Origin: DTU018 sp029550685
Lineage (GTDB): Bacteria; Bacillota; Syntrophomonadia; Syntrophomonadales; Syntrophomonadaceae
Direction: 5' to 3'
Length of the DNA stretch: 64,000 nucleotides
Assembly (NCBI GenBank): GCA_035412805.1
Contig: DAONVO010000001.1
Coordinates: forward strand, 27,954 to 91,953
The stretch's first letter is position 1, and every line of letters begins with the position of its first letter. The translations under genes were made by a program, and so were the position numbers. The notes beneath the pieces were generated by a model that saw only the letters and a program-made list of their open reading frames with translations, searched no databases and was not told the DNA's origin. This document shows, one piece after another, positions 62,156 to 64,000 of this stretch.

Positions 62156-63019
62156 ATGCTGACCATCAGCGAAGTAGCTCGCAAATATAGCCTTAGTAAT
62201 CGTCAGGTACATGAAATGATACGCTATGGGTACTTAAATGTAGCTGATATAAAGCGCCGTTCCGGTGGTGGTTCAACTTTACTTTTTTCGGAACAGGATA
62301 TAGATAAACTGGATGTTCATTCCATAATTCAGGAAATAAACACCCGGAAAAAACACGATTTTTCCCATTCAGCCTCTACCGATTTTCGCCGGATGTCCCG
62401 AGTTTTAAACTATTACGACAGGTTTGTAACCTCAATTCAGGACCATCCCCAGCAGCAATTTCTTATGATCTGTTTTTACCTGTTTCACCTCAACCATTAT
62501 GCTAAGAAGTATCAAGAACAGTCTGCAGATCTTTACCGCCTTAAAAACCAGGTTATAAGAAAACTATATAATCAGTTTGCCGATTTAATTCAGGCCATTT
62601 ATCTTTTAGGTCCAGACCGGAAACAAATCTGGCTGTGTGATGATTGCAAGGAATCGGCCCGAGCAGCCGGCATGTCCTATGTAGACTACTTAAAGCAAGG
62701 ATATTATTGTCCCAAATGTACAATTGGTTCCGTGGATAAGGAATATTACTCTTTAGTGGAGTTCCGGATCTCTCTGGAAGACTACCGGTTTACATTCCAT
62801 CTGCCTCGTGCCTCAGCCATCCGTTGGATGAAAAACCTGGACAGCTTGCCTCAATCAATTCGTGAAATGGGCAGATACCAGGACAGAATGTATCTTTATG
62901 GGCGCACCATAAGCCGCATCGAAGAACGTATTCTCCCCCTGCCGGTTATACTGGAAAAGCTACAGCAGTTCTTGGCCAGTGACAATTTACCCGCTGATAG
63001 TCAGGACTTCTTAAGCTGA
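62156..63019 (+). CDS. MerR-like HTH protein with a zinc ribbon
   Basis: Residues 1-45 resemble a MerR-type helix-turn-helix (ISEVARKYSLSNRQVHEMIRY). A helical middle (about 70-160) is followed by a ribbon with CDDC (about 161-164) and CPKC (about 186-189), then a beta-rich tail. 287 aa. I do not recognise the family. AGGTG precedes the ATG. It converges on nrdR with a 19-nt overlap. I infer a small sensor-regulator; its ligand and target are unknown. Confidence 0.7.
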   Translation: MLTISEVARKYSLSNRQVHEMIRYGYLNVADIKRRSGGGSTLLFSEQDIDKLDVHSIIQEINTRKKHDFSHSASTDFRRMSRVLNYYDRFVTSIQDHPQQQFLMICFYLFHLNHYAKKYQEQSADLYRLKNQVIRKLYNQFADLIQAIYLLGPDRKQIWLCDDCKESARAAGMSYVDYLKQGYYCPKCTIGSVDKEYYSLVEFRISLEDYRFTFHLPRASAIRWMKNLDSLPQSIREMGRYQDRMYLYGRTISRIEERILPLPVILEKLQQFLASDNLPADSQDFLS

Positions 63020-63453
63020 TCGATAGTTTTGATAAAGCTGTTTAGATCGGTGAACTGCCGGTATACAGAAGCGAAGCGTACATAAGCTACTTCATCCAGT
63101 TTTTGCAGACGGTCCATAACCATTTCACCAATAACCCGGCTGCTTACTTCCCGGTCATATTGGTCACGCAGATCTCGTTCGATTTCTCCTACCAGTCGTT
63201 CAATCTGATCCATACTAACCGGTCTTTTTTCACAGGCACGGGTAAGCCCGGCAATAAGCTTGTCCCGGTTAAAAGGCTGCCGGTTGCCCCCCTTTTTGAC
63301 AACCAGCAGAGGACGTTCCTCCACCCGTTCATAGGTGGTGAACCTGCGTTTGCAGGCATTGCATTCTCGCCGGCGACGAATAGAATTGCCGTCCTCACTG
63401 GGACGTGAGTCCAGCACCCGGCTCTCAAACTCCTGGCAATAAGGACATCGCAA
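63001..63453 (-). CDS. nrdR: Transcriptional repressor NrdR
   Basis: A zinc-ribbon and ATP-cone repressor of ribonucleotide reductase genes. The start is TTG at 63453, giving the canonical MRCPYC-like N-terminus (LRCPYC) behind AAGGAGG with a 7-nt spacing; a longer frame to 63501 has no family match. Zinc Cys are CPYC and CNAC, and the ATP-cone (PLLVVKKGGNRQPFNRDKL) is intact. 150 aa, standard. No nrd target gene is in the window. Confidence 0.94.
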   Translation of the reverse strand: MRCPYCQEFESRVLDSRPSEDGNSIRRRRECNACKRRFTTYERVEERPLLVVKKGGNRQPFNRDKLIAGLTRACEKRPVSMDQIERLVGEIERDLRDQYDREVSSRVIGEMVMDRLQKLDEVAYVRFASVYRQFTDLNSFIKTIDQLKKS

Positions 63454-63523
63454 AGTTGATTCCTCCTTGTTGGAGGTAATTACTGCCCTTATTATGACCA
63501 AACTCCTTCAATAATTCAACCAG

Positions 63524-63811
63524 CTATAAATCCTCTTCCTCCAACAGATAATCCCTGCGGTATTCTTCAATTTCACTGGCTATCGGAACTTCCACCAAAA
63601 TCACATCCCTACCGATGCGCACGATTTTTTGCCAGGGCACCACCACTTCCTCCCGTTTAGTAAATAGAAATCCCTTCACCCTGCCAGGAAGAACCAATGC
63701 CAGCACTTTCCCATTATCCAGGTCCAGATCGATATCGATGATGTTGCCCAGCTTCTTGCCATCCAGAATATTAATTACATCTCGAGTACGCAAATCAGAT
63801 ATCTTTATCAT
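63524..63811 (-). CDS. ylmC: YlmC/YmxH-family PRC-barrel protein
   Basis: A 95-aa PRC-barrel-like protein; SDLRTRDVINILDGKKLGN and the DLDNGKVLALVLPG segment are typical. The family is found in spore formers, but the function is not established. ATG 63811 is preferred because GAGGTG is 7 nt upstream; the ATG two codons earlier is too close. It leads the ylmC-ylmD-ylmE-sepF order known from Bacillus. Confidence 0.85.
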   Translation of the reverse strand: MIKISDLRTRDVINILDGKKLGNIIDIDLDLDNGKVLALVLPGRVKGFLFTKREEVVVPWQKIVRIGRDVILVEVPIASEIEEYRRDYLLEEEDL

Positions 63812-63885
63812 ATCCATTCACCTCTTGCTACTAAGCATATGAAATTTACTGGGAGAATTATGATCATTCCAGTTGAAACAGGCAG

Positions 63886-64000
63886 ACAGTATCGCCTGTC
63901 ATCACCGCACTTAAATTTATCGTTGCTGTGAAAATGACTTCATAATGTGTCATTGCTGTGAAAACTGTCCTCGCGTTAGTGCAAAAGACAGCTATACTGT
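63886..64000. mobile_element. Possible small mobile element or IS end with inverted repeats
   Basis: ACAGTATCGCCTGTC (63886-63900) and the complement of 63987-64000 (ACAGTATAGCTGTC) form imperfect inverted repeats. Between them, TTGCTGTGAAAA occurs twice (63923-63934 and 63953-63964), 30 nt apart. Inverted ends with internal repeats fit a MITE or the multiple terminal repeats of an IS21-like element. The window edge cuts the region, so its extent is unknown. Confidence 0.4.

Overview
The window is a chromosomal segment from a low-to-moderate GC, endospore-forming Firmicute of the Clostridia type. I infer a relative of the syntrophic fatty-acid oxidisers (Syntrophomonas-like), but no rRNA is present to settle it. 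The supporting evidence is: dipicolinate synthase dpaAB, a SpoIIIE/FtsK translocase, a YlmC/YmxH-type PRC-barrel gene, MurT-GatD lipid II amidation, a T-box leader on ileS, two PyrR attenuators, and a gene order that largely follows the Bacillus subtilis chromosome from ylmC to pgsA. I see no tRNA, rRNA, CRISPR array or complete insertion sequence.

Most genes lie on the minus strand, so the natural reading direction is from right to left. 64000-54100 is a cell-division and housekeeping block: ylmC, nrdR, a divergent zinc-ribbon pair, pgeF, a PhoB/PhoR-like pair, yggS, sepF, proC, yggT, a U32-family protein, divIVA and yggU. 54100-48960 holds an MBL hydrolase and an EamA transporter (plus strand), a polar amino acid ABC transporter and nth. 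48960-42070 has a frameshifted micro-gene, T-box-ileS, an ACT plus UPF0210 pair, a TraR/DksA-type zinc-finger gene and a GT4 glycosyltransferase. 41960-37340 carries murT-gatD and a hepT-ytpB terpene pair set among structured, repeat-related non-coding DNA; a MATE exporter follows on the plus strand.

35610-23440 is lspA, rluD and the complete UMP pathway: pyrR, pyrB, pyrC, carA, carB, pyrK, pyrD, pyrF, pyrE. PyrR-type attenuators lie before pyrR and before pyrB. 23430-12930 has rqcH, a Usp protein, and the aspartate/lysine/dipicolinate branch: dapB, dpaA, dpaB, asd, aspartokinase and dapA, then RNase J. At 12930-7590 a long-chain acyl-CoA synthetase, a two-component system and repeat-bearing DNA interrupt the otherwise conserved dapA-rnj-tepA-spoIIIE order. 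7590-210 is tepA, ylzJ, spoIIIE/ftsK, a winged-helix/PfkB-like regulator, a RodZ-like gene, rimO and pgsA.

The most striking point is CarA. Its reading frame is intact, but the glutaminase nucleophile Cys is Gly and the catalytic His is Asp. This implies a carbamoyl-phosphate synthetase that uses free ammonia, or a second CarA elsewhere. Other points are a probable C35 terpene pathway beside a possible structured RNA, a PfkB-like regulator without its catalytic base, a PhoR-like kinase without membrane segments, a micro-gene broken by a CAAG duplication, and a roughly 115-nt inverted-repeat module at the right edge.
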